Part shown: positions 35,794-45,675 of the stretch, in pieces
Position numbering within the stretch: the stretch's first letter is position 1
Layout of the letters: each line of letters starts with the position of its first letter
Source of the DNA: an uncultured Prevotellaceae bacterium
GTDB taxonomy: Bacteria; Bacteroidota; Bacteroidia; Bacteroidales; Bacteroidaceae
Length of the DNA: 50,403 bases
Assembly (NCBI GenBank): GCA_945865175.1
Contig: CAMBDA010000023.1
Location: 1-50,403, forward strand
Direction of reading: 5' to 3'
Translations under genes and position numbers: made by a program
The notes under the pieces: generated by a model
The model's input: only the letters and a program-made list of their open reading frames with translations
Databases searched by the model: none
Told to the model about the DNA's origin: nothing

Positions 35794-37100
35794 GACGACT
35801 CACACCCCTCGACAAGGAAATCCTCCACATTGCCATTCCGGCCATTGTCACCAATATCACTGTGCCACTGCTGGGCCTGGTGGACCTTTCCATTGTGGGC
35901 CACATGGGCGATGCTGCCTATATCGGGAGCATTGCCGTAGGTACAATGATATTCAACGTCATCTGCTGGCTGTTCGGCTTCCTCCGTATGGGTACCAGCG
36001 GGCTCACCTCGCAGGCCTTCGGCCGCCATCGGCCTGATGAAGCAACCGTCATCCTGAAGCAGTCGCTGGGTGTGGGCACAGCCATCGGACTAATCTTTGT
36101 AGCACTGCAACATTGGGTGAAACAGCTGGCTTTCACGGCCATGGCCCCCACCGAAGCCATTACCCTTCATGCTTCTGCCTATTTCGACATCTGCATCTAC
36201 AGCGTGCCAGCCACATTGGCGCTCTACGGGCTCACAGGCTGGTATATAGGCATGCAGAACACACGCATACCCATGTGGGTGTCCATGTTTCAAAATGTGG
36301 TAAATATCGCAGCCAGCCTCACTTTTGTATATGTACTGGGAATGAAAGTGGAAGGAGTGGCACTGGGCACAGTGGTGGCACAATATGCCGGACTGGTACT
36401 GGCATTGTGGCATCTGCGCAGGTTCCGCACCGGAATGCCAATAGCAACCACGGCCAAAGGGAAGCCATCGGACATATCGATAATTCGCTTTTTCTCTGTG
36501 AATCGCGACATCTTCCTACGTACAGTATTCCTGGTGGCTGTCAATTTTTGCTTCACTTCCATTGGTGCACGCCAGGGGTCGGTAATCCTCGCCGTAAACA
36601 CCCTACTCTTCCAGCTGTTCACACTCTATTCTTATGTAATGGACGGTTTCGCCTATGCCGGAGAGGCTCTGTGCGGAAAATACTACGGAGCACAGCAACG
36701 TATGGCCTTCGACAAGGCCGTTCATAGGATTTTCTTATGGTGCATGGCACTCACAGCCATTTATACGTTGGTCTACCTGGTCGGCACCTTCCCCTTCCTT
36801 CACGTAATGGCCGACAACGAGCAAGTATTGTCTACGGCCCGAGAATATGCATGGTGGGCCACGGCTATACCACTGGCTGGCATGGGAGCATTCTATTGGG
36901 ACGGCATCTACATCGGTATCACAGCCACCCGAGGCATGATGCTGGCCACCTTTACTTCAGCTGCCGTATTCCTGGCCACATATTTCCTTTCCTTCCCGCT
37001 CCTTCACAACCATGGCCTCTGGCTGGCCCTCATCCTGTATCTGGCCACCCGAGGCATTGTACAGACAATCCTCTTCCGTGGATATAGGCTTCGGGAGTAA
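35790..37100 (+). CDS. MATE family multidrug/Na+ efflux protein
   Basis: A 436-aa polytopic membrane protein starting at MRRLTPLDKEILHIAIPAIVTNITVPLLGLVD, the characteristic MATE/DinF N-terminus. Twelve hydrophobic segments are consistent with the family, with FLRMGTSGLTSQAFG and LYGLTGWYIGMQNTRIPM matching the DinF branch. It should exchange Na+ or H+ for cationic or organic compounds at the inner membrane. It is the last gene of the rightward operon, followed by a short direct-repeat array and a long hairpin. Confidence 0.92.
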   Translation: MRRLTPLDKEILHIAIPAIVTNITVPLLGLVDLSIVGHMGDAAYIGSIAVGTMIFNVICWLFGFLRMGTSGLTSQAFGRHRPDEATVILKQSLGVGTAIGLIFVALQHWVKQLAFTAMAPTEAITLHASAYFDICIYSVPATLALYGLTGWYIGMQNTRIPMWVSMFQNVVNIAASLTFVYVLGMKVEGVALGTVVAQYAGLVLALWHLRRFRTGMPIATTAKGKPSDISIIRFFSVNRDIFLRTVFLVAVNFCFTSIGARQGSVILAVNTLLFQLFTLYSYVMDGFAYAGEALCGKYYGAQQRMAFDKAVHRIFLWCMALTAIYTLVYLVGTFPFLHVMADNEQVLSTAREYAWWATAIPLAGMGAFYWDGIYIGITATRGMMLATFTSAAVFLATYFLSFPLLHNHGLWLALILYLATRGIVQTILFRGYRLRE

Positions 37101-37123
37101 TCTGATATAACCATATAACTGAT

Positions 37124-37185
37124 AAGATTAATAACCTTACGGCAATAAGATTAATAATCCTACCACCGAAAGATTAATAACCTTA
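37124..37185. repeat. Three direct repeats with a 23-nt period
   Basis: AAGATTAATAACCTTA occurs at 37124-37139 and 37170-37185, and AAGATTAATAATCCTA at 37147-37162, each starting 23 nt after the last. They lie in the gap between two convergent genes. There is no leader and no spacer diversity, so it is not a CRISPR array. Purpose unknown. Confidence 0.75.
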
Positions 37186-37249
37186 TCATTGACTCTTCTA
37201 CCTGGACAAGCCCTTTCTTATACGGAGTTCATCCAACTCACGTTAAACA

Positions 37250-37294
37250 TGTCACCCCTTCAGGATCTGGATTGTAGAACCTGAAGGGGTGACA
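37250..37294. terminator. Long hairpin between the MATE gene and folD
   Basis: TGTCACCCCTTCAGG (37250-37264) and CCTGAAGGGGTGACA (37280-37294) form a perfect 15-bp stem. After one A-A mismatch the pairing continues with TCT/AGA toward the loop. It sits between convergent genes, so it can serve both as a bidirectional terminator. No T-run follows, so it could instead be an intergenic repeat. Confidence 0.6.
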
Positions 37295-37317
37295 CACACA
37301 GGACAGAAGCAGCGATG

Positions 37318-38199
37318 TCAACCAGGATAATAGGTATGCTTGGCAGCAGCAAGCGTATTCTGCATGAGCATGCAGATGGTCATGGGGCCCACTCCTCCCG
37401 GCACAGGGGTGATGGCAGTGCAGAGAGGTGACACGTGCTCGAAATCCACGTCTCCACAAAGACGGAAGCCCTGCTTGCGCGATACATCAGGCACACGGGT
37501 GGTTCCCACATCAATGATGGTGGCACCAGGTTTCACCATATCGGCTGTAACGAAACCTGGGCGTCCGATGGCGGCTATGATGATATCGGCCTGCTGGCAC
37601 TCCTCACGCAGGTTGGCACTGTGGCTGTGACAGACGGTCACTGTGCTGTCGCCATACTCCTTCTGCATCATCAACTGAGCCATGGGCCGTCCCACGATGT
37701 TGCTACGACCCAGCACTACACATTTCTTTCCGCTGGTAGGAACCTCGTAGCGTCGCAGCAACTCCATGATACCCTTGGGAGTGGCGCTGATGAAGCAGGG
37801 CAGGCCAATGGCCATGCGGCCTACATTCACGGGATGGAAGCCATCCACATCCTTACGGTAGTCTATAGCCTCAATCACCTTCTGCTCACTGATGTGAGAA
37901 GGCAGGGGGAGCTGTACGATAAAGCCATCCACATCGGGGTCCTGATTGAGACGGTCCACATGTTGCAGGAGTTCCTCTTCGGTGGTATTGTCCTCCAGAT
38001 GGATGAGGGTGCTCTTGAACCCACATGCTTCACATGCCAGCACTTTGTTTTTTACATAGGTGAGCGAGCCACCGTCATGACCCACCAGAATAGCTGCCAG
38101 ATGGGGACGCTTTGCCCCGTTGGCCGTCATGCTTTCCACCTCGGCCTTTATCTCAGCCTTAATGGTGGCTGCCGTAGCCTTTCCGTCTATTATTTGCAT
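37318..38199 (-). CDS. folD: Methylenetetrahydrofolate dehydrogenase/cyclohydrolase
   Basis: A 293-aa bifunctional FolD, which interconverts 5,10-methylene-, methenyl- and 10-formyl-tetrahydrofolate. Conserved blocks are [19 protein letters not shown] (with the catalytic lysine of the YxxxK motif), [41 protein letters not shown] and [16 protein letters not shown]. It is the last gene of a leftward operon, 32 bp after ffh. Confidence 0.96.
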   Translation of the reverse strand: MQIIDGKATAATIKAEIKAEVESMTANGAKRPHLAAILVGHDGGSLTYVKNKVLACEACGFKSTLIHLEDNTTEEELLQHVDRLNQDPDVDGFIVQLPLPSHISEQKVIEAIDYRKDVDGFHPVNVGRMAIGLPCFISATPKGIMELLRRYEVPTSGKKCVVLGRSNIVGRPMAQLMMQKEYGDSTVTVCHSHSANLREECQQADIIIAAIGRPGFVTADMVKPGATIIDVGTTRVPDVSRKQGFRLCGDVDFEHVSPLCTAITPVPGGVGPMTICMLMQNTLAAAKHTYYPG

Positions 38200-38231
38200 A
38201 GTTTCCTTGATTTAATGTGGATATAGATTGT

Positions 38232-39581
38232 CTACTTGGAAGGCATTCCTGCACCAGGCATACGTTTCATCATGGATGCCATCTTGGACATACCCGGGGA
38301 AGTGACCATCTTCATCAGCTTGCGTGTCTGGTCGAACTGCTTGATGAGGCGATTCACCTCCTGCACAGTGGTGCCCGAACCTTTGGCTATGCGCTGGCGG
38401 CGGCTGGTATTAAGCACTTCGGGATGGGTGCGTTCTTTGGGAGTCATGCTCAGGATGATGGCCTCAATGTTCTTGAAGGCATTGTCATCTATCTCCACAT
38501 CCTTGAGCGCCTTGCCCACACCGGGAATCATGGCAGCCAAATCCTTGAGATTGCCCATCTTCTTGATTTGCTGAATCTGGCTGTAGAAGTCATTAAAGTC
38601 GAACTGGTTCTTCTGGATTTTGCGCTGGAGCTTGCGGGCCTCCTCTTCGTTGAACTGCTCCTGCGCCCTTTCCACCAGCGATACAATGTCACCCATGCCC
38701 AATATACGGTCGGCCATACGCGCAGGATGGAACAGGTCGATGGCTTCCATCTTTTCGCCGATACCTACAAACTTGATGGGCTTGTCCACCACCGTGCGAA
38801 TGCTGAGCGCAGCACCACCACGGGTGTCGCCATCCAGTTTGGTAAGTACCACGCCGGTATAGTCGAGACGATTGTTAAACTCCTTGGCAGTGGTGACAGC
38901 ATCCTGTCCGGTCATAGAATCCACCACTAGCAGAATCTCGTCGGGTTGCACGGCTTCCTTGATATGGCGCACCTGCTCCATCAGTTCCTCGTCGATGCTC
39001 TGGCGACCGGCGGTGTCCACGATGAGCACATCATGCCCCTTTGCCTTGGCCTCCTGTACCGCAGCCTGCGCTACGGACACGGGATCGGTTGCACCTGGTT
39101 GCATGTACACGGGCACCTGCACCTGTTCACCCAGCACCCGAAGCTGCTCCATGGCCGCCGGCCGGAAGGTGTCGCAAGCAGCCAGCAAGGGGTTCATGTG
39201 ACGTTTTTCACGAAGCATCTTGGCCAGCTTACCACACATGGTAGTCTTGCCGGCACCGTTGAGACCCACCATCAGGACCACAGCAGGATGACCCTTGAGT
39301 TTCATCTCCTCGTTCTCGCCCCCCATCAGGGCAGCCAGCTCGTCGTGCACAATCTTCACCATGAGCTGCTGGGGCTTTACGGCGGTGAGCACGTTCTGGC
39401 CCAGGGCCTTCTGCTTCACGGTGTCGGTGAAGTTCTTGGCCACCTTGTAGTTCACATCGGCGTCGAGCAATGCGCGTCGCACATCCTTGAGCGTTTCCGC
39501 CACATTGATTTCCGTAATCTTGCCTTCGCCCTTCAGTATCTTGAAGGAGCGTTCAAGTCGTTCACTTAGATTTTCAAACAT
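38232..39581 (-). CDS. ffh: Signal recognition particle protein Ffh (SRP54)
   Basis: A 449-aa GTPase that with 4.5S RNA delivers membrane proteins to FtsY. N domain about 1-95; G domain with P-loop V105-GLNGAGKTT (106-114), DTAGRQ, TKLDGDTRGGAAL and the closing loop GEKMEAIDLFHP. The C-terminal M domain (about 310-449) is methionine-rich (KLMKMVTSPGMSKMASMMKRMPG) and contains the RNA-binding RRQRIAKGSGTTVQEVNRL. It lies between the YqiA-like gene and folD in a compact leftward operon. Confidence 0.97.
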   Translation of the reverse strand: MFENLSERLERSFKILKGEGKITEINVAETLKDVRRALLDADVNYKVAKNFTDTVKQKALGQNVLTAVKPQQLMVKIVHDELAALMGGENEEMKLKGHPAVVLMVGLNGAGKTTMCGKLAKMLREKRHMNPLLAACDTFRPAAMEQLRVLGEQVQVPVYMQPGATDPVSVAQAAVQEAKAKGHDVLIVDTAGRQSIDEELMEQVRHIKEAVQPDEILLVVDSMTGQDAVTTAKEFNNRLDYTGVVLTKLDGDTRGGAALSIRTVVDKPIKFVGIGEKMEAIDLFHPARMADRILGMGDIVSLVERAQEQFNEEEARKLQRKIQKNQFDFNDFYSQIQQIKKMGNLKDLAAMIPGVGKALKDVEIDDNAFKNIEAIILSMTPKERTHPEVLNTSRRQRIAKGSGTTVQEVNRLIKQFDQTRKLMKMVTSPGMSKMASMMKRMPGAGMPSK

Positions 39582-39603
39582 ATCTGATTCTTACCTTTTT
39601 TGT

Positions 39604-40233
39604 TCAATAACTGTGTCGTTCCCATTCGGGTACAGGTTGCTGGAGCGAAAGAAGCTGTTCCACCAGAGGAAGGACCGTATGGCCCAGCACCTGCCCGTTG
39701 AGATAATGTTCACCCTGAAAGGTGACGAAATGGCCCTCGCCATAATGCTGGCGGAAAATACCCTGGCAATTGACATTCTTGTCCTGCAGACCAAAGAGGC
39801 CCCACACCAGTTCCTTCTCCTGCGGAGTAATCGCCTCGAACGAATGCTTCTCCACCTGACGGAAGGCTTCAATCATGGCCTTGTCCACCTTGAAATCCTT
39901 GCTTCCATCCATCCGCTTGTTGCGGAACTGCTGTCGGCCCATCCCGCGCATCATCAGCAAACGAGCCATCTGGAAGGACGGATTCACCAGGATGCGGGGT
40001 ACGCCCCTTAACTGTTCGGCATAGAGGGCACCCATGCTTGTGGCCACAATGAGCGAAGGCTGGGCATCCTGCACTTTCTGCCGCAGAAAAAGCATGGCTT
40101 CGATTGGGTCCACAGGAATATCGGGACTCTCCACCATCACACCCTTGGGATACAGATGGGTGCGCATCTGCACGGCCGTTCCCGAACTGCCGGCCGAGGC
40201 AAAGCCATGGATATAGAGTAGTGTCTTGTTCAT
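39604..40233 (-). CDS. YqiA/YcfP-like alpha/beta-hydrolase
   Basis: A 209-aa protein starting at MNKTLLYIHGFASAGSSGTAV. The HGFASAGSS oxyanion loop, the nucleophile elbow variant ATSMGALYAEQL (x-S-x-G) and a late histidine region (GEGHFVTFQGEHYLNG) fit the YqiA/UPF0227 esterases. A cap-like insertion (about 85-150) is rich in Arg and Met. Predicted cytosolic esterase with unknown substrate. It has its own -7 box (40253-40260) within the leftward operon. Confidence 0.78.
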   Translation of the reverse strand: MNKTLLYIHGFASAGSSGTAVQMRTHLYPKGVMVESPDIPVDPIEAMLFLRQKVQDAQPSLIVATSMGALYAEQLRGVPRILVNPSFQMARLLMMRGMGRQQFRNKRMDGSKDFKVDKAMIEAFRQVEKHSFEAITPQEKELVWGLFGLQDKNVNCQGIFRQHYGEGHFVTFQGEHYLNGQVLGHTVLPLVEQLLSLQQPVPEWERHSY

Positions 40234-40252
40234 TGTTCTTCTCAAAATTGTG

Positions 40253-40260
40253 CAAAAGTA
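40253..40260 (-). promoter_or_regulatory. -7 box (TACTTTTG) upstream of the YqiA-like gene
   Basis: On the minus strand TACTTTTG lies 20 bp before the YqiA-like start, in the 74-bp gap after murF-alr. It is a possible internal promoter for the yqiA-like, ffh and folD genes. Confidence 0.45.
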
Positions 40261-40307
40261 CAAAAAGGTGAGGATTTACACAAGTTTTCTTGCAAAAATT
40301 ACATCCA

Positions 40308-42668
40308 TCAGCCCTTGAAATAGATACGTTTCACACGCGGGCTCACCCCAGTGAGCAATTCGTAGGGAATTGTGTCTATCGCATCGCTAAGCACCGACAC
40401 GGGCAGTTCCTCTCCAAAAATAATGACCTGATCGCCTTCTTTACAAGGGATTCCAGTGACATCAATCATGCACACATCCATGCAAATGTTGCCCATATAA
40501 GGTGCCTTGTGGCCCGCAACCATGCAATAGCCATGCCTGTTGCCAAGATGACGGTTGAGTCCGTCTGCATAACCGATGGGGATAGAGGCAATGCGGCTGT
40601 CGCGTTCCACAAATGTGTGGCGACCATAACCGATGCTGTCACCTGCAGGCACCTGATGAATCTGCAGGATGGTGGTCTTGAGGGTGGACACATTATGGAT
40701 GGGCTGGTTATTACGGCTGTTTATGCCATATAGTCCCAGCCCTAGGCGCACCATGTCCATTTGCCAATCAGGAAAATGCTCGATGGCTGCACTGTTACAG
40801 ATATGGCGCAGAATAGGATGGGAGAAGGCTTTTTGAAGGGCATTCGCGCCCAAGGAGAAGAGGCTGTACTGGCGGGCGGAGAATTCGTCGAACGAATCGT
40901 CGTCGCTACCCACAAAATGTGAAAACACACTGCGGGGGAGCAAGGCACTCTGCCCAGTGAGCAGTTGCAGGAGTCGCGGCATGTCGGCAGTGGGGCTGAA
41001 ACCCATCCGATGCATGCCCGTATCCAGTTTCAAGTGAACAGGAAAACCTGCGATGCCCTCCTGTGCTGCTGCTGAGAGCAAAGCCTCAAGCAAACGGAAA
41101 CTGTACACTTCGGGTTCCAGATGGTATTGGAAAAGCAGGCGCAGGCTACTCATCTCGGGATTCATCACAATGATGTTGGACGTAATGCCGGCATTGCGCA
41201 GGGCCACTCCCTCATCAGCCACAGCCACAGCCAGATAATCTACATGATGTTCCTGCAGCACTTTTGCCACCTCCAGCGCACCTGCACCATAGGCATCAGC
41301 CTTGACCATACATACCATCTTTACGCCCGGATGCAGCATAGCGCGATAGTGGTTGAGGTTGTCCACCACAGCATTGAGATCGACCTCCAGGATGGTCTCG
41401 TGCATCCGGCGCACCAGCATGTCAGCCACCTGTTCGAAATGAAAAGCATGGGCACCCTTGAGCAGTACCAGACGGTCGGACAGCGTATCGAGCACGCCGC
41501 TCTCCATCAGATGGCGTGTAGAGGAGAAACAGCGGATATTGATATGTTGTGCCTCGAACAGCTGGCGGCAGGAGGAAAGGGCGGTCCCCACTGCCAGCAC
41601 CTCATCCACCTCGCGCTGGCGTACCAGACGGGCCACCTGGGCATAGAGCACAGGAGGCGTTATGCCCGTCTGCATGATGTCACTCAGCACCAGTGTACGG
41701 CGCAAATTGGTACGTTCAGGGCGTCGGTTCATAAAGTCGAGAGCCGTAAAGAGACTGTCGGGGTCACTGTTATAAGTGTCGTTGATAATGGTGCAGCCAC
41801 GCACGCCCTCAAGCACCTCCAGCCGCATGGCCACGGGACGGAGGGAGGCCATCCGCTTGTCCACAGTGTCGCGGTCCATGCCCATGTGAAGACACAGGGC
41901 CCTGCAGAGTTCCATATCATCAGCCAGGGCATTGCCCGTGGACGCGCAAGGCACCAGAGTGCCCTTGAAGTCCATCTTACGGACACACTGGTCCACCACG
42001 GGGTTGCCCTTCAGATAAATAAGCACCTGGGCATGGCGGAACAGCCGCAGTTTTTCCGCACACTTCTGTTCCATCGAGGAGAAATGCTCCTGATGGGCTT
42101 CACCCAACCCTGTGAAAAGGCCGATGGTGGGACGGATAATAGGCTCCAGTACATCCATCTCGCCAGGCTGGGAAATGCCGGCCTCAAAAAGAGCCAACTG
42201 GTGGTCTGGAGCAAGCGACCATACAGAAAGGGGCACTCCGATACGACTGTTGTAGCTACGCGGACTACGCACCACTGCATAATCGGGCGAAAGCATCTGA
42301 TAGAGCCATTCCTTCACTGTCGTCTTGCCGTTGCTTCCGGCAATGCCCACTACGGGCAGTTGGAAACGCTTCCGATGTTCCATGGCCAACCGCTGCAAGG
42401 CAGCCAAGGGGGAAGACACCAACAGGAAAACAGCCTCAGGGCAAGGCTGGGATGGCAGAGTGTCCACTACAAAGGCGCGCACGCCCCGGTTGTAGAGCTG
42501 ATGTATATAGCGGTGTCCGTCGCCCCGCTCCGAACGCAAGGCAAAGAACAATGTGTTTTCCGGGAAACACAAGCTGCGGCTGTCTGTGAGCAGCCAGTCA
42601 ATGGTGAGAGGCGCCTGGCCCATCACCTGCGCATCTATCATGGATGCAATGTCACGAATCTGATACAT
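40308..42668 (-). CDS. murF-alr: Fused MurF ligase / alanine racemase
   Basis: A 786-aa bifunctional protein of a kind known from Bacteroidetes. Residues 1-415 are a Mur ligase with P-loop G111-SNGKTT (in VVGIAGSNGKTT), SYNSRIGVPLSV and INDTYNSDPDS, adding D-Ala-D-Ala to UDP-MurNAc-tripeptide. Residues about 424-786 are a fold-III alanine racemase with the PLP lysine K456 in MVKADAYGAGA and the second catalytic tyrosine in GYGRHTF, plus IPIGYADGLNR and GNICMDVCMIDVT. The fusion couples D-Ala supply to peptidoglycan precursor synthesis. It starts 31 bp after the GSCFA gene on the same strand. Confidence 0.95.
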   Translation of the reverse strand: MYQIRDIASMIDAQVMGQAPLTIDWLLTDSRSLCFPENTLFFALRSERGDGHRYIHQLYNRGVRAFVVDTLPSQPCPEAVFLLVSSPLAALQRLAMEHRKRFQLPVVGIAGSNGKTTVKEWLYQMLSPDYAVVRSPRSYNSRIGVPLSVWSLAPDHQLALFEAGISQPGEMDVLEPIIRPTIGLFTGLGEAHQEHFSSMEQKCAEKLRLFRHAQVLIYLKGNPVVDQCVRKMDFKGTLVPCASTGNALADDMELCRALCLHMGMDRDTVDKRMASLRPVAMRLEVLEGVRGCTIINDTYNSDPDSLFTALDFMNRRPERTNLRRTLVLSDIMQTGITPPVLYAQVARLVRQREVDEVLAVGTALSSCRQLFEAQHINIRCFSSTRHLMESGVLDTLSDRLVLLKGAHAFHFEQVADMLVRRMHETILEVDLNAVVDNLNHYRAMLHPGVKMVCMVKADAYGAGALEVAKVLQEHHVDYLAVAVADEGVALRNAGITSNIIVMNPEMSSLRLLFQYHLEPEVYSFRLLEALLSAAAQEGIAGFPVHLKLDTGMHRMGFSPTADMPRLLQLLTGQSALLPRSVFSHFVGSDDDSFDEFSARQYSLFSLGANALQKAFSHPILRHICNSAAIEHFPDWQMDMVRLGLGLYGINSRNNQPIHNVSTLKTTILQIHQVPAGDSIGYGRHTFVERDSRIASIPIGYADGLNRHLGNRHGYCMVAGHKAPYMGNICMDVCMIDVTGIPCKEGDQVIIFGEELPVSVLSDAIDTIPYELLTGVSPRVKRIYFKG

Positions 42669-42699
42669 AATCCTTGAATAAACAATCTATATTAATATA

Positions 42700-43662
42700 T
42701 TAAGGTAAAGAGGGAACATAACGGGCACGAAGGGTCTCGCTGCGGCGATGCAGCTGTTCAATGAAACGCGTGTAGGCCTCCGATTGGGGATGGAGCGGAC
42801 GATGCAGGAGTCCTTTCCTTATGGGCTCGTATTCCGCCAGGTACTGCCGAGCAGCAGGAGAGAAATAGCTCTCAGTGAGTCGCTGCCAGATATAATCCAC
42901 AGCCACGGCAGAAGGATGGAGCATGTCTGCGTCATAGAAACGGTAGTCGCGAAGGTCGTCGAGTAGCAGCTCATAGGACGGGAAGTAGGCACAGCGTCCG
43001 CTCCACCGGCTGCACACCTCGTCCACGGCCAACAACAGACAAGCCTTGGACAACTGACTCTGGTGGAAACCATATTTGGCATAGCGATAGGGGCTGACGG
43101 TAAACACCACCTGTGCATCCACGCCCTGCCTGCAAAGCAGTTCCAGCAAACGGGAAAGCACGGCTGTGCAATCGGGCACAGAAAGCCGGGACTCCTCAAA
43201 AAGCTGCGGAGAGGCATGGTGACAGTTGCTTACCACCATCCGGAGTTCCTGATGGTGGTAGCACACGTTGGTACCCAGGGTAACGAAGAGGCAACGCGCC
43301 CTGCGCAGGCGCTCGCCCAAATCCACAAGCAACCCATACACCTGCTGCCGAAGTGCATCCTCGGTAGAGGCCTCTACAGTCGTGTCGGCCAGCCAACACC
43401 GGTACACCCCGTTTTCAGCATGCACTGGAAGGGAGGAGATACAAGGCTGCAAGGCATGGGACACCACCGAGAGGATGCTCTGGGGATTGTAGAGCGTACC
43501 CAGGGGGTTGACACACACATCAAGACCGTATTCCCCGAAACGTTCTCCTACATTACGGGCAAAACACGAACCAAGAAAGACGTGGCTGTCACCCACCTCA
43601 ATAGGAGCCTCTAAGGGAGCCACATCCACCATTGTTCGGAACAATATGGGCGAATTTGTCAT
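42700..43662 (-). CDS. GSCFA domain protein
   Basis: A 320-aa protein of the GSCFA family (SGNH-hydrolase-like), named for its motif, seen here as FLGSCFARNVGERF near residue 30. Other family marks are NPLGTLYNPQSI, LFVTLGTNVCYHH and the closing YDADMLHPSAVAVDYIWQRL, equivalent to the catalytic DxxH block. GSCFA proteins are predicted lipases or acyl-esterases of unknown substrate and are frequent in Bacteroidetes next to murF-alr. An extra ATG 3 bp upstream is an alternative start. A -7 box (43694-43701) diverges from that of dxs. Confidence 0.85.
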   Translation of the reverse strand: MTNSPILFRTMVDVAPLEAPIEVGDSHVFLGSCFARNVGERFGEYGLDVCVNPLGTLYNPQSILSVVSHALQPCISSLPVHAENGVYRCWLADTTVEASTEDALRQQVYGLLVDLGERLRRARCLFVTLGTNVCYHHQELRMVVSNCHHASPQLFEESRLSVPDCTAVLSRLLELLCRQGVDAQVVFTVSPYRYAKYGFHQSQLSKACLLLAVDEVCSRWSGRCAYFPSYELLLDDLRDYRFYDADMLHPSAVAVDYIWQRLTESYFSPAARQYLAEYEPIRKGLLHRPLHPQSEAYTRFIEQLHRRSETLRARYVPSLP

Positions 43663-43693
43663 CAATATGGCGAAAAAATGATTTTTCTGCCGA

Positions 43694-43730
43694 CAAAATT
43701 ACGGAACTTCCGCGAAAATATGTAATTTTG
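43694..43730. promoter_or_regulatory. Divergent -7 boxes of the GSCFA gene and dxs
   Basis: TAATTTTG on the minus strand (43694-43701) lies 31 bp before the GSCFA start. TAATTTTG on the plus strand (43723-43730) lies 22 bp before the dxs GTG. They are 21 bp apart, so the two operons share a narrow control region. Confidence 0.55.
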
Positions 43731-43752
43731 CAGAGACAAATTATTGATAAAT

Positions 43753-45675
43753 GTGAAAAAAGAGCCCGAAAAGCTACTTAATAAGATAGAAAGTCCCAAG
43801 GACCTGCGCAAAATTCCACTTGAGGATTTGCCCCAACTGTGTAACGAACTGCGCCAGTTCATCATCAACTCCTTGGCATCCAACCCCGGCCATTTTGCCA
43901 GCAGCCTAGGGGTGGTGGAGCTCACCGTAGCCCTACATTATGTATTCGACACACCCTACGACCGCATTGTGTGGGACGTAGGACACCAAGCGGCTGGACA
44001 TAAGATTCTGACAGGACGACGTGACCTGTTTTATTCCTACCGCCACTTCCACGGCTTAAAGCCCTTTCCCTCACCTCAGGAAAGCGAATACGACACCTTT
44101 ACCTGCGGACATGCCTCCAACAGCATCTCGGCTGCACTGGGCATGGCTGTAGCTGCCCACCGCCATCATGAGAAAAGACATGTGATAGCCGTCATCGGCG
44201 ATGGCAGTATGAGCGGAGGGTTGGCTTTTGAAGGTCTGAACAATGCCAGTGCCATGCCCAACGACCTGCTCATTATCCTCAACGACAACAACATGAGCAT
44301 CGACCACAGCGTGGGCGGCATGAAGCATTACCTCCACCAGCTGCACACCAGCAGCGGGTACAATCGCCTGCGCTATTGGGCCAGCCAGCACTTGCTGCGC
44401 ATCGGATGGCTCAACGAGGAGGGCAAACGCAAGATCCTGCGCTTCAACAACTCGCTGAAATCGGTACTCACAGGACAGAAAAACGTATTCGAGGGGATGG
44501 ATATCCGCTACTTCGGACCTGAGAACGGACACGATGTGATTGCGCTTGTACGTACACTCCAGAGCATTCGCGACATGAAGGGTCCCAAGATGCTCCACAT
44601 CCACACCAAAAAAGGAAAGGGATTCCCCGCTGCAGAGAAGGATGCCACCCTGTGGCACGCCCCGGGGAAATTCAATCCCGAAACAGGCGAACGCCTCCAG
44701 GAGAAGCACTCTGGCGAACCACCCCGCTATCAGGATGTCTTTGGAGAAACACTGCTGGAACTGGCACGCAACAACCCCAACATCGTAGGTGTAACACCTG
44801 CCATGCCCACGGGATGCAGCATGAACATCATGATGCGAGAAATGCCCGACAGGGCCTTCGATGTGGGCATTGCCGAAGGACACGCCGTCACCTTCTCGGC
44901 AGGAATGGCCAAGGAAGGACTCATCCCCTTCTGCAACATCTATTCCGCCTTTGCCCAGCGTGCCTATGACAACATCATCCACGATGTGGCCATCGACAGG
45001 CTTCATGTAGTGTTCTGTTTCGACAGGGCCGGCATTGTGGGCGAGGACGGCCCCACCCATCACGGCATGTTCGACATGGCAGCACTGCGACCCATCCCCA
45101 ACCTCACCATCGCATCACCACTCAACGAGCGGGAACTACGCTGCCTCATGTACACAGCACAGCTGCCACAATCCGGACCGTTTGTCATCCGCTATCCCAG
45201 GGGCAACGGAGTACTTCCCCAATGGCGCTGCCCGCTGGAGGCACTGCCCATAGGCAAGGGACAACTGCTCTCCGACGGAGACGATGCAGCCCTGCTCACC
45301 ATCGGCCCGCTGGGCAACACAGGCTCGGAAGCCGTGGAAATGCTCAGATCGGAAGGTATCAACGTATGTCACTACGACATGCGGTTCCTCAAGCCCATAG
45401 ACACAGCAATCCTTCATGATGTAGCCATGCGCTTCCAGCATGTCTTCACTGTAGAGGACGGAGTACGCAACGGAGGACTTGGCAGTGCAGTGACCGAGTA
45501 CATGCAGGACCATCACCACTTCAATGTGTGCGTCCATCGTATGGGTATGCCCGACCATTTTGTGGAGCATGGCACTCCCCATGAACTCTATCAGACCATC
45601 CACCTTGACAAGGATTCCATCGCTGATGAAATCCGAAACGCGATAAAGCATCAACAAACCCCTCACGAATCATGA
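43753..45675 (+). CDS. dxs: 1-deoxy-D-xylulose-5-phosphate synthase
   Basis: A 640-aa thiamine-diphosphate enzyme, first step of the MEP isoprenoid pathway. There is no in-frame ATG at the N-terminus, so I use GTG at 43753 ([21 protein letters not shown]); TTG at 43744 is the alternative. Signatures are [39 protein letters not shown], the ThDP motif [17 protein letters not shown]...LNDNNMSID, and the transketolase pyrimidine domain ([32 protein letters not shown]). It overlaps trkA by ATGA. Confidence 0.96.
   Translation: MKKEPEKLLNKIESPKDLRKIPLEDLPQLCNELRQFIINSLASNPGHFASSLGVVELTVALHYVFDTPYDRIVWDVGHQAAGHKILTGRRDLFYSYRHFHGLKPFPSPQESEYDTFTCGHASNSISAALGMAVAAHRHHEKRHVIAVIGDGSMSGGLAFEGLNNASAMPNDLLIILNDNNMSIDHSVGGMKHYLHQLHTSSGYNRLRYWASQHLLRIGWLNEEGKRKILRFNNSLKSVLTGQKNVFEGMDIRYFGPENGHDVIALVRTLQSIRDMKGPKMLHIHTKKGKGFPAAEKDATLWHAPGKFNPETGERLQEKHSGEPPRYQDVFGETLLELARNNPNIVGVTPAMPTGCSMNIMMREMPDRAFDVGIAEGHAVTFSAGMAKEGLIPFCNIYSAFAQRAYDNIIHDVAIDRLHVVFCFDRAGIVGEDGPTHHGMFDMAALRPIPNLTIASPLNERELRCLMYTAQLPQSGPFVIRYPRGNGVLPQWRCPLEALPIGKGQLLSDGDDAALLTIGPLGNTGSEAVEMLRSEGINVCHYDMRFLKPIDTAILHDVAMRFQHVFTVEDGVRNGGLGSAVTEYMQDHHHFNVCVHRMGMPDHFVEHGTPHELYQTIHLDKDSIADEIRNAIKHQQTPHES

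Noticed and set aside
37124..37185. CRISPR-like array
   Set aside because: Only three short AT-rich units with near-identical 7-nt gaps, no unique spacers and no cas genes.
41121..42677. 518-codon open frame on the plus strand
   Set aside because: Antisense of murF-alr, which has clear P-loop and PLP motifs. The antisense product is His/Gln-rich and unrecognisable.
44071..45063. 330-codon open frame on the minus strand
   Set aside because: Antisense of dxs; no domain and no promoter.
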